Of a stretch of DNA of 64,000 nt, positions 33,940 to 42,176 are shown one piece after another. Made by a program: the position numbers and the translations under genes. Position 1 is the first letter of the stretch. Every line of letters starts with the position of its first letter. The notes under the pieces are model-generated. The model had not been told where the DNA came from. It saw only the letters and a program-made list of their open reading frames with translations, and did no database searches. Source of the stretch: Pseudactinotalea terrae (GTDB lineage Bacteria > Actinomycetota > Actinomycetes > Actinomycetales > Beutenbergiaceae); contig NZ_WNXZ01000001.1 of assembly GCF_009733845.1 (NCBI RefSeq), positions 186,001 to 250,000 on the forward strand. The letters are read 5' to 3'.

Positions 33940-33990
33940 CCCATGAGATTTGTCATGCAGCGCCCATGAGAGGTGCGGATGAACCCATGA
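33940..33990. promoter_or_regulatory. three CCCATGA direct repeats upstream of the ABC/two-component operon
   Basis: CCCATGA occurs at 33940-33946, 33963-33969 and 33984-33990, with spacings of 23 and 21 bp, about two helical turns. The first also forms an inverted pair CATGA/TCATG (33942-33946, 33953-33957). The location 47-97 bp upstream of the ABC ATPase start suits binding by the LuxR-type regulator encoded in the same operon. Confidence 0.5.
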
Positions 33991-34036
33991 CGCCAGGCAC
34001 TGGGGGAGGCGGCGCGAGCGCGGCACAGTGGAGAGC

Positions 34037-34984
34037 ATGAACGCACCAGTCATCACCGCTACCGGCGTCCGCCGCACCTACCGCGGTTCGGGCGCACCGT
34101 TCGAAGCCGTCCGGGGGGTCGACCTGCACGTCGATCGGGGCGAGCTGTTCGCGTTGCTCGGCACCAACGGCGCCGGCAAGACCTCGCTGATGGAGGTCCT
34201 CGAGGGCATCGCACCGGCCACCGACGGCGAGGTGCGCGTGTTCGGCGCCGACCCCTACCGCGAGCGAGCCACCGTGCGGACCCGCACCGGGATCATGCTG
34301 CAGGAGGCCGGCTTCCCCGCCGACGTCCGAGCGGGCGAGATGGTCAAGACCTGGGCCGCGACGCAGACCCGCCGCAGCGACGACGACGTGCTCGCCGCCG
34401 TCGGGCTGTCCCACCGCGCCGGGGTGACCGTCTCGAGCTTGTCCGGTGGTGAGCGCCGGCGGCTGGACCTCGCGCTCGCGCTGCTCGGACGGCCCGAGCT
34501 GCTGTTCCTCGACGAGCCCACCACAGGCCTCGACCCCGAGTCGCGGCGCGACGCCTGGAGCATCGTGCGCGCGCGGATGGCCGAGGGCGTCACGGTCATG
34601 ATGACCACGCACTACCTGGAGGAGGCAGAGGAGCTCTCCGACCGGCTGGCCATCATGCACGGGGGTCAGATCGTGCGCGCGGGCACGGTGGCCGACATCG
34701 TGGCCGACGAGCCGGCCCGGATCACCATGCTGATCCCGCCCGGCGCCCCGGCGCCGCCACCGCTGCTCGGCAGCACCCAGCTTGAGCGCAGCGCCGCCGG
34801 GACCCGGCACGTGATCACCACGCCGCAGCTCCAGGAGGACCTGTTCTCGCTGCTGCGCTGGGCACGCGAGAACGACGTGACCATCGGTGACCTCGACGCC
34901 CGCGCAGCCTCGCTCGAGCAGGCCTTCCTCACGATCGCCGAGGGCAGCAAGCGAGCGCCCGCCGCTGCGCCCGCCGCTGCCTGA
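34037..34984 (+). CDS. ABC exporter ATP-binding protein (DrrA-like)
   Basis: ATPase of 315 aa for the permease encoded next. Walker A is GTNGAGKT (~43-50), the signature LSGGERRRLDLALALL (~140-155), Walker B LLFLDEPTTGLD (~159-170) and the switch TTHYLEEAEEL. The C-terminal ~90 residues form the accessory domain seen in drug/antibiotic exporters of the DrrA class, ending in a low-complexity Ala/Pro tail. The ATG at 34037 has GGAGAG just upstream; a GTG three codons earlier is possible. Confidence 0.92.
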   Translation: MNAPVITATGVRRTYRGSGAPFEAVRGVDLHVDRGELFALLGTNGAGKTSLMEVLEGIAPATDGEVRVFGADPYRERATVRTRTGIMLQEAGFPADVRAGEMVKTWAATQTRRSDDDVLAAVGLSHRAGVTVSSLSGGERRRLDLALALLGRPELLFLDEPTTGLDPESRRDAWSIVRARMAEGVTVMMTTHYLEEAEELSDRLAIMHGGQIVRAGTVADIVADEPARITMLIPPGAPAPPPLLGSTQLERSAAGTRHVITTPQLQEDLFSLLRWARENDVTIGDLDARAASLEQAFLTIAEGSKRAPAAAPAAA

Positions 34985-35011
34985 CCGACCACTCGACGAA
35001 GGAGCCATCCC

Positions 35012-35842
35012 ATGACCACCACAGCCACCAGCCCTGCCCCTGCTCAGGAGCGCGGCTCCGCCCTCAGGCGGATCACGGCCCTCGCCAGGCTCGAGCTGAC
35101 CATGCTGATCCGGAACAAGACGGCGCTCTTCAACGCGCTGACGCTCGGCCCGCTGATGGTCGTGGTGATCAACTCGTTCCAGATGCCCGGCATGGACAGC
35201 GACCGCACCGGGGTGGTCACCACCCTGGTGGCGTCCCTCGTCGTGTTCGCGCTCGTGTTCGCCGGCTACTACAACCTGTGCACCACAGCGGTGGCACGCC
35301 GCGAGGAGCTGATGCTCAAGCGGCTGACCATCGGCGAGGTGCAGCGGTGGGAGGTGCTCGTCGCGATGGCCGCGCCGGCGCTGTTCGTGATCCTCGCGCA
35401 GGTGCTGCTGGGCGGTGTCGCGATCTCGGTGCTGGTGGGCGCGCCCGCCATGGTGAACCCGCTGCTCGTGGTGCTCGGGCTGCTGCTCGGTTTCACCGCG
35501 CTCGCTGCGCTCGGCTACGCCACTGCGACCATCACCCGCACGGTCGAGGCCGCCCAGATCACCACGCTGCTGCCGCTCGCGGTGCTGATCTTCTTCTCGG
35601 GATCGACCTTCCCGTTCGCCCTGATGCCCGACGGGTTGCGTACCGCCGCGGAGCTGACGCCGCTGGCCGCCGCGAACCAGCTGATGACGCTGGGGCTGTC
35701 GGGAACCGCGGCCGATGGCAGCACCTATGACTTCGTCCAGGCGTTCGTCGCGGGCCTGCAGCCCACGATCGTGCTGCTGGCCTGGATCGCGATCGGCGGC
35801 TACCTGGTGCAGCGGATGATGCCGTGGGAGCCCCGCAGGTAG
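35012..35842 (+). CDS. ABC-2 type exporter permease
   Basis: Integral membrane partner (276 aa) with about six helices: AVLFNALTLGPLMVVV-type first helix after a basic N-terminus, LVASLVVFALVFAGYYNLC, the FVILAQVLLGGVAISVLVG and LLVVLGLLLGFTALAALGYA pair, LLPLAVLIFFSGSTFPFALMP and the last TIVLLAWIAIGGYLVQRM. This is the ABC-2 drug/lipid exporter layout. AAGGAG stands six bases before the ATG. The operon continues into a histidine kinase and response regulator, suggesting induction by a membrane-active agent that the exporter removes. Confidence 0.92.
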   Translation: MTTTATSPAPAQERGSALRRITALARLELTMLIRNKTALFNALTLGPLMVVVINSFQMPGMDSDRTGVVTTLVASLVVFALVFAGYYNLCTTAVARREELMLKRLTIGEVQRWEVLVAMAAPALFVILAQVLLGGVAISVLVGAPAMVNPLLVVLGLLLGFTALAALGYATATITRTVEAAQITTLLPLAVLIFFSGSTFPFALMPDGLRTAAELTPLAAANQLMTLGLSGTAADGSTYDFVQAFVAGLQPTIVLLAWIAIGGYLVQRMMPWEPRR

Positions 35843-35851
35843 GTTGACCCG

Positions 35852-37066
35852 ATGACCGTGCCATCCTCGGCCGCCCGTTGGATCGGCCGCACCCAGCCCG
35901 AGCGGTTCGAGCTGATGACGCGCTGGTCGATCTACTTCATCTTCGCGCTGCCCCCGTTCCTCGCGCTGTCGATGATCAGCGGCGACACGCCGTACGCCAA
36001 TGACTGGGTGCTCCTGTATCCGGGTGTGACGGCCGTGCAGGCGATCCTCGCGGCACGGGTGTTCGTCCCCGCGATGCGGGTGTACAGCAGCCGGGGGGCA
36101 TGGCCCGTCCGCCGGATGTGGTGGTTGGGCGCGGCCACACTGGTATCCACGGTCGTCGCGCTGCAGGTCTACCCGGGTCGGACCGACGTTCTGGGCATCG
36201 GCCTGCTGATCCCGCTGGCCGCCGCGGTCATGGCGATCTCGCCGATCCCGGCCCGGATCCGAACGCTCTTGGCGCTGGCGATCGGCACCGGCGTCGCCGC
36301 CGCGCTGGTCCAGCTCGCGATCGGGACCGCGCCGCTGAAGGTCGTGCCGACGCTCGTCATCGCGACGTTCAGCATCACGGCCGCCGCCGCCTCGTGCCGG
36401 ATGTCGGGATGGATGATGGCGGTCGTCTGGCAGCTCGACGAGGCTCGCGTGGTCGCCGGCCGGCTCGCGGTGGCGGAGGAGCGGCTGCGGTTCTCCCGCG
36501 ACCTGCACGACGTGTTCGGACGGACGCTGTCCACCGTGGCGGTCAAGAGCGAGCTCGCGGCGGCCCTCGCCGAGCGCGGCGACCCGCGCGGCCCGGCCGA
36601 GATGCTCGAGGTCCGTCAGCTCGCGCACGACGCGCTTCGCGAGGTGCGCGGAGTCATCCAGGGCTACCGGTCGGCGGACCTGGACACCGAGATCGCCGGT
36701 GCGCGCGCGCTCCTGCGCTCGGCCGGTGTCGAGTGCCGCGTCGCGGGCGAGGGACTGACCCTTCCCGAGGCGACCGCCGAAGCGGTCGCGTGGGTGGTAC
36801 GGGAAGCCGTGACCAACGTGGTGCGTCACGCGGCCGCGACCCGTTGCGAGATCGACATCCGCTTGGCGGGGGAGCGGTGCCTGGTGCGGATCACCAACGA
36901 CGGCGCCACCGCGATCGCTGATCCCATCGGCAGCGGCAACGGGCTGCGCGGCCTGCGTGAGCGGCTGACGGCGCGCGGTGGCACGTTCGGGGTGGAGTCC
37001 GTCGACGGCCAGTTCACGGTCTCGGCCGAGGTACCGCTGGAGCTGCGGCAGGATGACGTCTCGTGA
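35852..37066 (+). CDS. sensor histidine kinase, DesK/NarX (HisKA_3) type
   Basis: Membrane kinase of 404 aa. Four to six hydrophobic helices fill residues ~25-190 with no sizeable external domain, so the signal is probably sensed in the membrane. The dimerisation/phosphoacceptor segment RFSRDLHDVFGRTLSTVAVKSELA carries His219. The HATPase domain (~290-400) has REAVTNVVRHA (N box) and GNGLRGLRERL (G box). It begins ten bases after the permease gene with TAGGTT six bases before the ATG, so it may also have its own leaderless promoter. Its stop overlaps the regulator GTG (GTGA). Confidence 0.93.
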   Translation: MTVPSSAARWIGRTQPERFELMTRWSIYFIFALPPFLALSMISGDTPYANDWVLLYPGVTAVQAILAARVFVPAMRVYSSRGAWPVRRMWWLGAATLVSTVVALQVYPGRTDVLGIGLLIPLAAAVMAISPIPARIRTLLALAIGTGVAAALVQLAIGTAPLKVVPTLVIATFSITAAAASCRMSGWMMAVVWQLDEARVVAGRLAVAEERLRFSRDLHDVFGRTLSTVAVKSELAAALAERGDPRGPAEMLEVRQLAHDALREVRGVIQGYRSADLDTEIAGARALLRSAGVECRVAGEGLTLPEATAEAVAWVVREAVTNVVRHAAATRCEIDIRLAGERCLVRITNDGATAIADPIGSGNGLRGLRERLTARGGTFGVESVDGQFTVSAEVPLELRQDDVS

Positions 37067-37671
37067 CGATCTCCGTGCTGCTGGCCGACGACGAGACCCT
37101 GATCCGGGACGCCGTGGCGGCCCTGCTCGGGCTGCAGGACGACCTCGAGGTCGTCGCGGTGGCGGGTTCGGGCGACGAGGCGCTCGCGGCCGCGCTCAAG
37201 CACCGGCCCGACGTTGCGCTCCTGGACCTGCAGATGCCTGGCCTCGACGGCATCGAGGTCGCGGAGAAGCTGGCCGAGCAGCTGCCCGGCTGCCGGTGCG
37301 TGATCGTCACCAGCCACGGCCGCCCGGGCTATCTGCGCCGTGCGCTCGAGACCGGCGTCCGCGGCTTTCTCCCGAAGACGTCCTCGGCGGCTGTTCTCGC
37401 CGAGGCGGTGCGCACCGTGCACGGCGGCGGCCGGTACGTGGACCCCGAGCTGGCTGCCGACGCGATCGCTGCCGGCGCGAGCCCGCTCACCACGCGCGAG
37501 AGCGACGTGCTCGAGCTGGCCGCCGACGGCGCGCCGGTCGAGGAGATCGCCTCCCGCGCCCACCTGTCGCCAGGCACCGTCCGGAACTACCTGTCCGCGG
37601 CCTCGGCCAAGCTGGGCGTCGCCAACCGGCACGAGGCTGTGCGGGTGGCGCGCGAGCGGGGGTGGCTGTGA
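37063..37671 (+). CDS. LuxR/NarL-type response regulator
   Basis: Partner of the DesK-like kinase, 202 aa. Receiver domain 1-120 has the acidic pair D9/D10, phosphoacceptor Asp55 in VALLDLQMPGLDG, the switch Ser/Thr in VIVTSHGRPGYL and K~104 in GFLPKTSSA. The C-terminal HTH (~140-200) reads LTTRESDVLELAADGAPVEEIASRAHLSPGTVRNYLSAASAKLGVANRHEA. It probably regulates its own ABC exporter operon through the repeats at 33940-33990. It has a GTG start by 4-bp overlap. Confidence 0.95.
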   Translation: MTISVLLADDETLIRDAVAALLGLQDDLEVVAVAGSGDEALAAALKHRPDVALLDLQMPGLDGIEVAEKLAEQLPGCRCVIVTSHGRPGYLRRALETGVRGFLPKTSSAAVLAEAVRTVHGGGRYVDPELAADAIAAGASPLTTRESDVLELAADGAPVEEIASRAHLSPGTVRNYLSAASAKLGVANRHEAVRVARERGWL

Positions 37672-38387
37672 CGGGAGGCCGGCCGAAACCGCCGCCGGTG
37701 TTCCGTGCCGTGGTGGCGGTCCTGCGGCCGCTGATGCTGCTGATCACCCGACCGCGGCGCTGGCGCGGCAGCGAGCACCTTCCGGACGGCCCGTTCATCG
37801 TCGTGGCCAACCACCTCTCGAGCTTCGACCCGTTCACGCTCCTGCATTACCTCGTGGACAACGGTGTCTGGCCGCGGGTGCTGGCCAAGGAGTCGTTGTG
37901 GCGATACCCGGTGGTGGGCTGGGTGGTGCGCAAGGTGAAGGCGGTCCCGGTGCACCGCGAGAGCGCGCACGCGAAGGGCGCCTTGGTCGACGCCGAGGAG
38001 GCGCTCGCGGAGGGCTATGCCGTGGTCGTGTTCCCCGAGGGGACCACGACGCAGGATCCCGGGACCTGGCCGATGAAGGCCAAGACGGGGGCAGCGCGGC
38101 TGGCGCTGCGGACCGGCGCCACGGTCGTGCCGATCGCCCAGTGGGGTGCGCAAAAGGTGATCCCCGCGGCGGGAAGAGCGTTCAAGCCCTTCCCGCCCAC
38201 GCCGTCGGACGTGCTGGCCGGCCCACCGGTCGACCTGAGCGACCTGCTCGACCGGGCCGACGACCCGGCCGCGTGGGAGGAGGCGACCACGCGGATGATG
38301 GCGCGCATCACCTCCCAGCTCGCCGAGATCCGAGGCGAGGCCCCGCCGGAGGTTCCGTTCGTGCGGCGGCCCCACCTGCCGCGGTGA
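37668..38387 (+). CDS. 1-acyl-sn-glycerol-3-phosphate acyltransferase (PlsC-like)
   Basis: Phospholipid-synthesis acyltransferase of 239 aa: adds the second acyl chain to lysophosphatidate to give phosphatidate, at the inner membrane face. Motif I is NHLSSFD (H49, D54), motif II lies in VHRESAHAKGALVDAEEAL, motif III is VVFPEGTTTQDP and motif IV VVPIAQWG. The GTG at 37668 overlaps the regulator stop. In related actinobacteria a plsC gene lies between leuCD and gpsA-ddl, so this gene marks the housekeeping backbone although it here follows an exporter operon. Confidence 0.92.
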   Translation: MTGGRPKPPPVFRAVVAVLRPLMLLITRPRRWRGSEHLPDGPFIVVANHLSSFDPFTLLHYLVDNGVWPRVLAKESLWRYPVVGWVVRKVKAVPVHRESAHAKGALVDAEEALAEGYAVVVFPEGTTTQDPGTWPMKAKTGAARLALRTGATVVPIAQWGAQKVIPAAGRAFKPFPPTPSDVLAGPPVDLSDLLDRADDPAAWEEATTRMMARITSQLAEIRGEAPPEVPFVRRPHLPR

Positions 38388-38393
38388 GCGCGC

Positions 38394-40352
38394 TCAGTCG
38401 AACCGATACCGCACCAGCCCGGACAGCCCGTGCGGCACCCGGAGGACGTGGCAGCGGCGTGAGGCGTCCTCGAAGAACGTCCGGTCCGTCGGCTCCAGCG
38501 AGACCGCGACGGCGTCCCCCCAGTCGATCGTGAGCCTCACCTCGCCGCGTCGGATCGTGATGCCGCCGACGAGCGCGGTCGAGGTCGAGTCACGACTCAC
38601 CGCCGTGCCGTCCGCCCACGCGACCACGTCGTCGGCCGCCAGCACGAGCGGGACCTGCTCGACGCCGTCCATCGTGGTCGTGATCCGGCGCTCGATGCCG
38701 TGGTCGTGCAGCAGCACGGCCGCGGTGACGTTGCCCCCGGTCGTCGTCCAGTGCAGCCCCAGATCGCCTCGGAGCTGGTGCACGTCGCCAGGCTCGACCA
38801 GCTGCCCGTCGGCCACCGGCCCGTCGTAGTAGGTCGCGGTGAGGTTCGACGCGCCATCGGTGCCGCCGTTGGGAAGCACCGTGGCCCAGCACAGGGTGTT
38901 CGAGCTCTGCGCGCCGTGCACGAACGTTCCGGCACGGGGGTGCCACAGGAACCCGAGGCCGGCGCGCACCACCTGGTTCGGCCGGGTCCCGAAGAAGGCC
39001 GGCAGGTAGTAGCCGGGCCGCCGGACGAACAGGTAGTGCTGGTGCTGCGGGTCGGTGCGGAGCTCGGTGAACCTCTCGTGGCGCACCGCCGGCAGCGTCC
39101 GCAGCGCGACGTCTCGACGCCGGCGCGTCGGGTATCGCTCGCCGTAGGGGATGTTGGCCGGGATCCGCGGGTTGGTGTCGCCGGGTGCGAGCGGCTCCAC
39201 CGGCTCGGGTGCAGCAGCCCAGGCGGCTCGTTGTGCCTCGCGGTCCTCCTGGGCGGGGTAGAAGACCGACAGCCCCGGCACCTGGCGTGTGAACACCGAG
39301 CCGAGGTCGCGCTGCTGGCGATCGCGCGTGACGGCGTCGAGGTAGTCCATCGGCGTCCGCGCGGCACCCGAGGCGAAGCAGATGAGGCCGGCCCCGTCGG
39401 GTTCGGGAGCCACCGTGTACCGCAGCCAGTCCGCGAGCCGCCGGACCGTCGCCAGCATCACCGGGCGCCCGAGCTCGACGTGCAGCTCGTGGAGCTCGGT
39501 CAGCGTGACGTTGAGGTTGTACGCGATGTCCATGCCGCGCGGCTCGTAGAGGAAGCCCGCCGGGCTCTGCGCGTGCTCGACGAAGTACTCGACCCGGTCC
39601 AGCAGCAGCTCCTCGAGCTCCGGGTCGGGGTCCAGGGCGAGGGCCTTCGCGGCGCCCGCGAGCCCGGCGGCCGGCTGGTTGGCGAACTCGAGAACCTCAC
39701 CGGTCCAGACACCGGCGTTGTCAGGATCGAGGAACCACCGGGTCGCCAGGCGCAACGACGCGGAGATCGCCTCGCACCGTTCGGGCAGCAGCTGCGCGCC
39801 CCGCAGCCGGTCCAGCGTCTTGGAGAGGTAGCCCAGGGCGAAGGCCGTCGCCGCGCGCGAGTGCTCGTCGGGGGAGTACTCCGGCCACGAGCCGTCGTCG
39901 TGCTGCAGCCGCAGGTAGTAGTCGATGGCTGCGTCGAGCCGCGCCGCCAGCGCGGGGTCTCCGGTGTAGGGGTTCCAGCTGCGCTCGGCGGTGAGGAACC
40001 ACGCGAACGTGGCCACGTGCTCGCTGATCCGGGCGTTGAACGGTTCGCTCGGGGTCCGCCACCATCCGCCCGCCTGGTAGCCGCGCAGCTCGGTGTCGGA
40101 GTCGTCGATCGCTCCTGCCATCGCCGCGAGCGTCACCAGGTAAGGGGCGAAGCGTTGCTCGTGCGGCTCGAACGAGCTCCGGTCCACCTCGCTCGCCAGC
40201 TCTGGCACGAGTGGCAGCGCACCGGTGCCGGCGGGCGCCTCGGTGGGTCGTAGCGGTGGCGCGGCGAGCGCCGGCGGAACACCGACGAGCAGGCCTGTCG
40301 CGGCGGTCAGCCCGGTGGTCAGCAGCGTGCGTCGGGTGGTGATGATGGTCAT
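38394..40352 (-). CDS. secreted protein with predicted helical-toroid domain, carbohydrate-related
   Basis: I recognise no specific family. It has 652 aa and a twin-arginine-like signal (TTRRTLLTTGLTAATGLLVGVPPALA, cut to residues ~5-30), so it is probably exported. Residues ~60-320 are rich in helices with repeated aromatic/Trp motifs (GGWWRTPSEPFNARISEHVA, LQHDDGSWPEYSPDEHSR), the look of an alpha/alpha toroid as in polysaccharide lyases and some hydrolases; residues ~440-650 look beta-rich. GAGGAGGA lies five bases before the ATG. It is the last gene of the sugar-importer operon, 28 bp after the MalG-type permease, so degradation of the transported glycan is a reasonable guess. Confidence 0.7.
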   Translation of the reverse strand: MTIITTRRTLLTTGLTAATGLLVGVPPALAAPPLRPTEAPAGTGALPLVPELASEVDRSSFEPHEQRFAPYLVTLAAMAGAIDDSDTELRGYQAGGWWRTPSEPFNARISEHVATFAWFLTAERSWNPYTGDPALAARLDAAIDYYLRLQHDDGSWPEYSPDEHSRAATAFALGYLSKTLDRLRGAQLLPERCEAISASLRLATRWFLDPDNAGVWTGEVLEFANQPAAGLAGAAKALALDPDPELEELLLDRVEYFVEHAQSPAGFLYEPRGMDIAYNLNVTLTELHELHVELGRPVMLATVRRLADWLRYTVAPEPDGAGLICFASGAARTPMDYLDAVTRDRQQRDLGSVFTRQVPGLSVFYPAQEDREAQRAAWAAAPEPVEPLAPGDTNPRIPANIPYGERYPTRRRRDVALRTLPAVRHERFTELRTDPQHQHYLFVRRPGYYLPAFFGTRPNQVVRAGLGFLWHPRAGTFVHGAQSSNTLCWATVLPNGGTDGASNLTATYYDGPVADGQLVEPGDVHQLRGDLGLHWTTTGGNVTAAVLLHDHGIERRITTTMDGVEQVPLVLAADDVVAWADGTAVSRDSTSTALVGGITIRRGEVRLTIDWGDAVAVSLEPTDRTFFEDASRRCHVLRVPHGLSGLVRYRFD

Positions 40353-40380
40353 GTGATCCTCCTCGATCTCATTTGCTCGC

Positions 40381-41235
40381 TCAGCCCTTGATGCCGCTGG
40401 CGAAGCCCTTGATGATGTATTTCTGGAGCAGGAAGTAGACGACGAGGATCGGCAGGATTGCGATCCCCATGCCGGCGAAGATGATCTGCCACTGGCTCGC
40501 GAACTCGCCCCGGAACGCGAAGATCGCCACCGGGAGCGTCTGCTGGGCGCTGCCGCCCACGTAGAGCAGCGGCGTCAGGAAGTCGTTCCAGATGTTGATC
40601 GAGCTGAGGATCACCACGGTGCCGGTGATCGGTCGCAGCAGCGGCAGCACGATGCGCCAGAAGCTCGTGAACGGTCCGGCGCCGTCGACCCGCGCCGCCT
40701 CCTCGTACTCCCGGGGCAGCGCGCGCAGGAAGCCCGTGTACAGGAAGATCACGAGCGGGAGCTGGTGACCCACCTCGAAGATGATCAGCGAGGTGTAGGT
40801 CTGGAGCAGATTCGCATCGCGCATCAGCTGGTACAGCGGCACCATGCCGAGCTGCAGCGGGATCATCAGGCCGAGCAGGAACACCAGGTAGAGCCCGAGC
40901 GAGAGGCGCTGCGCACGTCTCGCCAGCAGGTACGCCGCCGTCGACCCGCAGGCCACCAGGCCCGCGACGCTCAGGGCGGTCACGATCGCCGAGTTGGTGA
41001 GCGCCTGCCCGAGACCGCCCCGCTGCCAGGCATCCGCGACGTTCGCCCACGCCGGGTCGGTCGGCAGGGAGAGCGGGGACGCCGCGAGATCGGCGGGCGT
41101 CTTGAGCGCGACCGAGAGGAACACGTAGAAGGGGAACATGAACAGCAGCGCCACCACGATCATGCCCAGCTCGGCCGCGATGCCCGTGGTCAGTCGGCGC
41201 GCGCGGGCGCCCCGAACCCCGGTGGTCGCGCTCAT
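40381..41235 (-). CDS. carbohydrate ABC importer permease, MalG type
   Basis: Inner-membrane permease (284 aa), six helices. The EAA loop facing the ATPase is EYEEAARVDGAGPFTSFWRIVLPLLRP (~183-209). The C-terminus LLQKYIIKGFASGIKG is the MalG/CUT1 hallmark. The ATG at 41235 overlaps the stop of the MalF-type gene (ATGA). No ATPase gene is present in this cluster; CUT1 systems of actinobacteria often share an MsiK-type ATPase encoded elsewhere. Confidence 0.95.
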   Translation of the reverse strand: MSATTGVRGARARRLTTGIAAELGMIVVALLFMFPFYVFLSVALKTPADLAASPLSLPTDPAWANVADAWQRGGLGQALTNSAIVTALSVAGLVACGSTAAYLLARRAQRLSLGLYLVFLLGLMIPLQLGMVPLYQLMRDANLLQTYTSLIIFEVGHQLPLVIFLYTGFLRALPREYEEAARVDGAGPFTSFWRIVLPLLRPITGTVVILSSINIWNDFLTPLLYVGGSAQQTLPVAIFAFRGEFASQWQIIFAGMGIAILPILVVYFLLQKYIIKGFASGIKG

Positions 41236-42176
41236 GAGTCGACCTCGAACCGTCGCAGGCCGCGCAGCTGCACCAGCGCGAACGCGAACACGATCATCGT
41301 CAGCACCAGCGCGATCGCGGCGGCGTACCCGTAGCGACCCGAGACGAACGCTTCCTTGTACATGACCACCGACAGCGTCTCGGTGGCATAGCCAGGCCCG
41401 CCGCCGGTCATCACGTAGACCTGGTCGAAGAGCTTCAGGCTGCCGATCAGCGTCAGCGACATCGCGATCGTGGTCGCCGGTATCAGCAGCGGGATCGTCA
41501 CGCGCCGCAGCCGCTGCCATCGGCTCGCGCCGTCGATCTCGGCGGCCTCCAACAGCTCGGGCGGGACCCCCTGCAGCCCGGCGAGGTAGATCACCATCGT
41601 CAGGCCGGCGTTCTGCCAGATGATCACGCCGATGACGCTGGCGAGCGCGATCGAGGCGTCGCCCAGCCAGTTCTGCTGCAGCGCGGACAGGCCCACGGCG
41701 CCGAGCGCCTCGTTCAGCGGACCCTGCGGGGTCAGGATGTACTGCCAGAGGAAGCCGACGATGACCGGCGGCAGCAGCGCCGGTGCGAAGAACAGGGTGC
41801 GGAGCAGGTGGCGGCTGCGCAGGCTCGAGTGCAGCGCGAGTGCGAGCGCGAGCCCCAGCACGGTCTGCAGGACCGTCGTCGAGAGAGCGATGAGCAGCGT
41901 GTTCCTCAGCGCCGAGCGTGCCGCGGGCGCCGCCAGCAGCTCGGCGAAGTTGGCGAGACCGGTGAAGCTCGGTGCGACGCGCCGACCCGTCCAGTCCGTG
42001 AACGCGTACACGCCGCCCGCGACGGTCGGGTACAGCACCACGAGCCCGTACAGGAGCAGCGCGGGCACCACGAACGCATACGGGATCCGCGCCACCCGGG
42101 CGGCTCCCGAGCGCCCCCGGCGAGGTCGAGGTGGTTCCTCGACCTCCGCCGGTGCCGACGCCGGAGCGAGGGTCAC
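41232..42176 (-). CDS. carbohydrate ABC importer permease, MalF type
   Basis: Partner permease of 314 aa. A Pro/Arg-rich cytoplasmic N-terminus is followed by the first helix YAFVVPALLLYGLVVLYPTVAG and five more. The EAA loop is LLEAAEIDGASRWQRLRRVTIPLL (~204-227). The GTG at 42176 overlaps the stop of the binding-protein gene (GTGA). The SLTLIGSLKLFDQVYVMTGGGPGYATETL segment is typical of CUT1 sugar importers. Confidence 0.95.
   Translation of the reverse strand: MTLAPASAPAEVEEPPRPRRGRSGAARVARIPYAFVVPALLLYGLVVLYPTVAGGVYAFTDWTGRRVAPSFTGLANFAELLAAPAARSALRNTLLIALSTTVLQTVLGLALALALHSSLRSRHLLRTLFFAPALLPPVIVGFLWQYILTPQGPLNEALGAVGLSALQQNWLGDASIALASVIGVIIWQNAGLTMVIYLAGLQGVPPELLEAAEIDGASRWQRLRRVTIPLLIPATTIAMSLTLIGSLKLFDQVYVMTGGGPGYATETLSVVMYKEAFVSGRYGYAAAIALVLTMIVFAFALVQLRGLRRFEVDS

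Noticed and set aside
34028-34036. GTG at 34028 as start of the ABC ATPase
   Set aside because: Only adds three residues; the ATG at 34037 has a GGAGAG site just upstream and matches family N-termini better.
33953-36829. A 958-codon minus-strand frame across the ABC exporter and kinase genes
   Set aside because: Opposite strand carries ATPase, permease and kinase genes with intact motifs; the long frame arises from lack of AT-rich stop codons.
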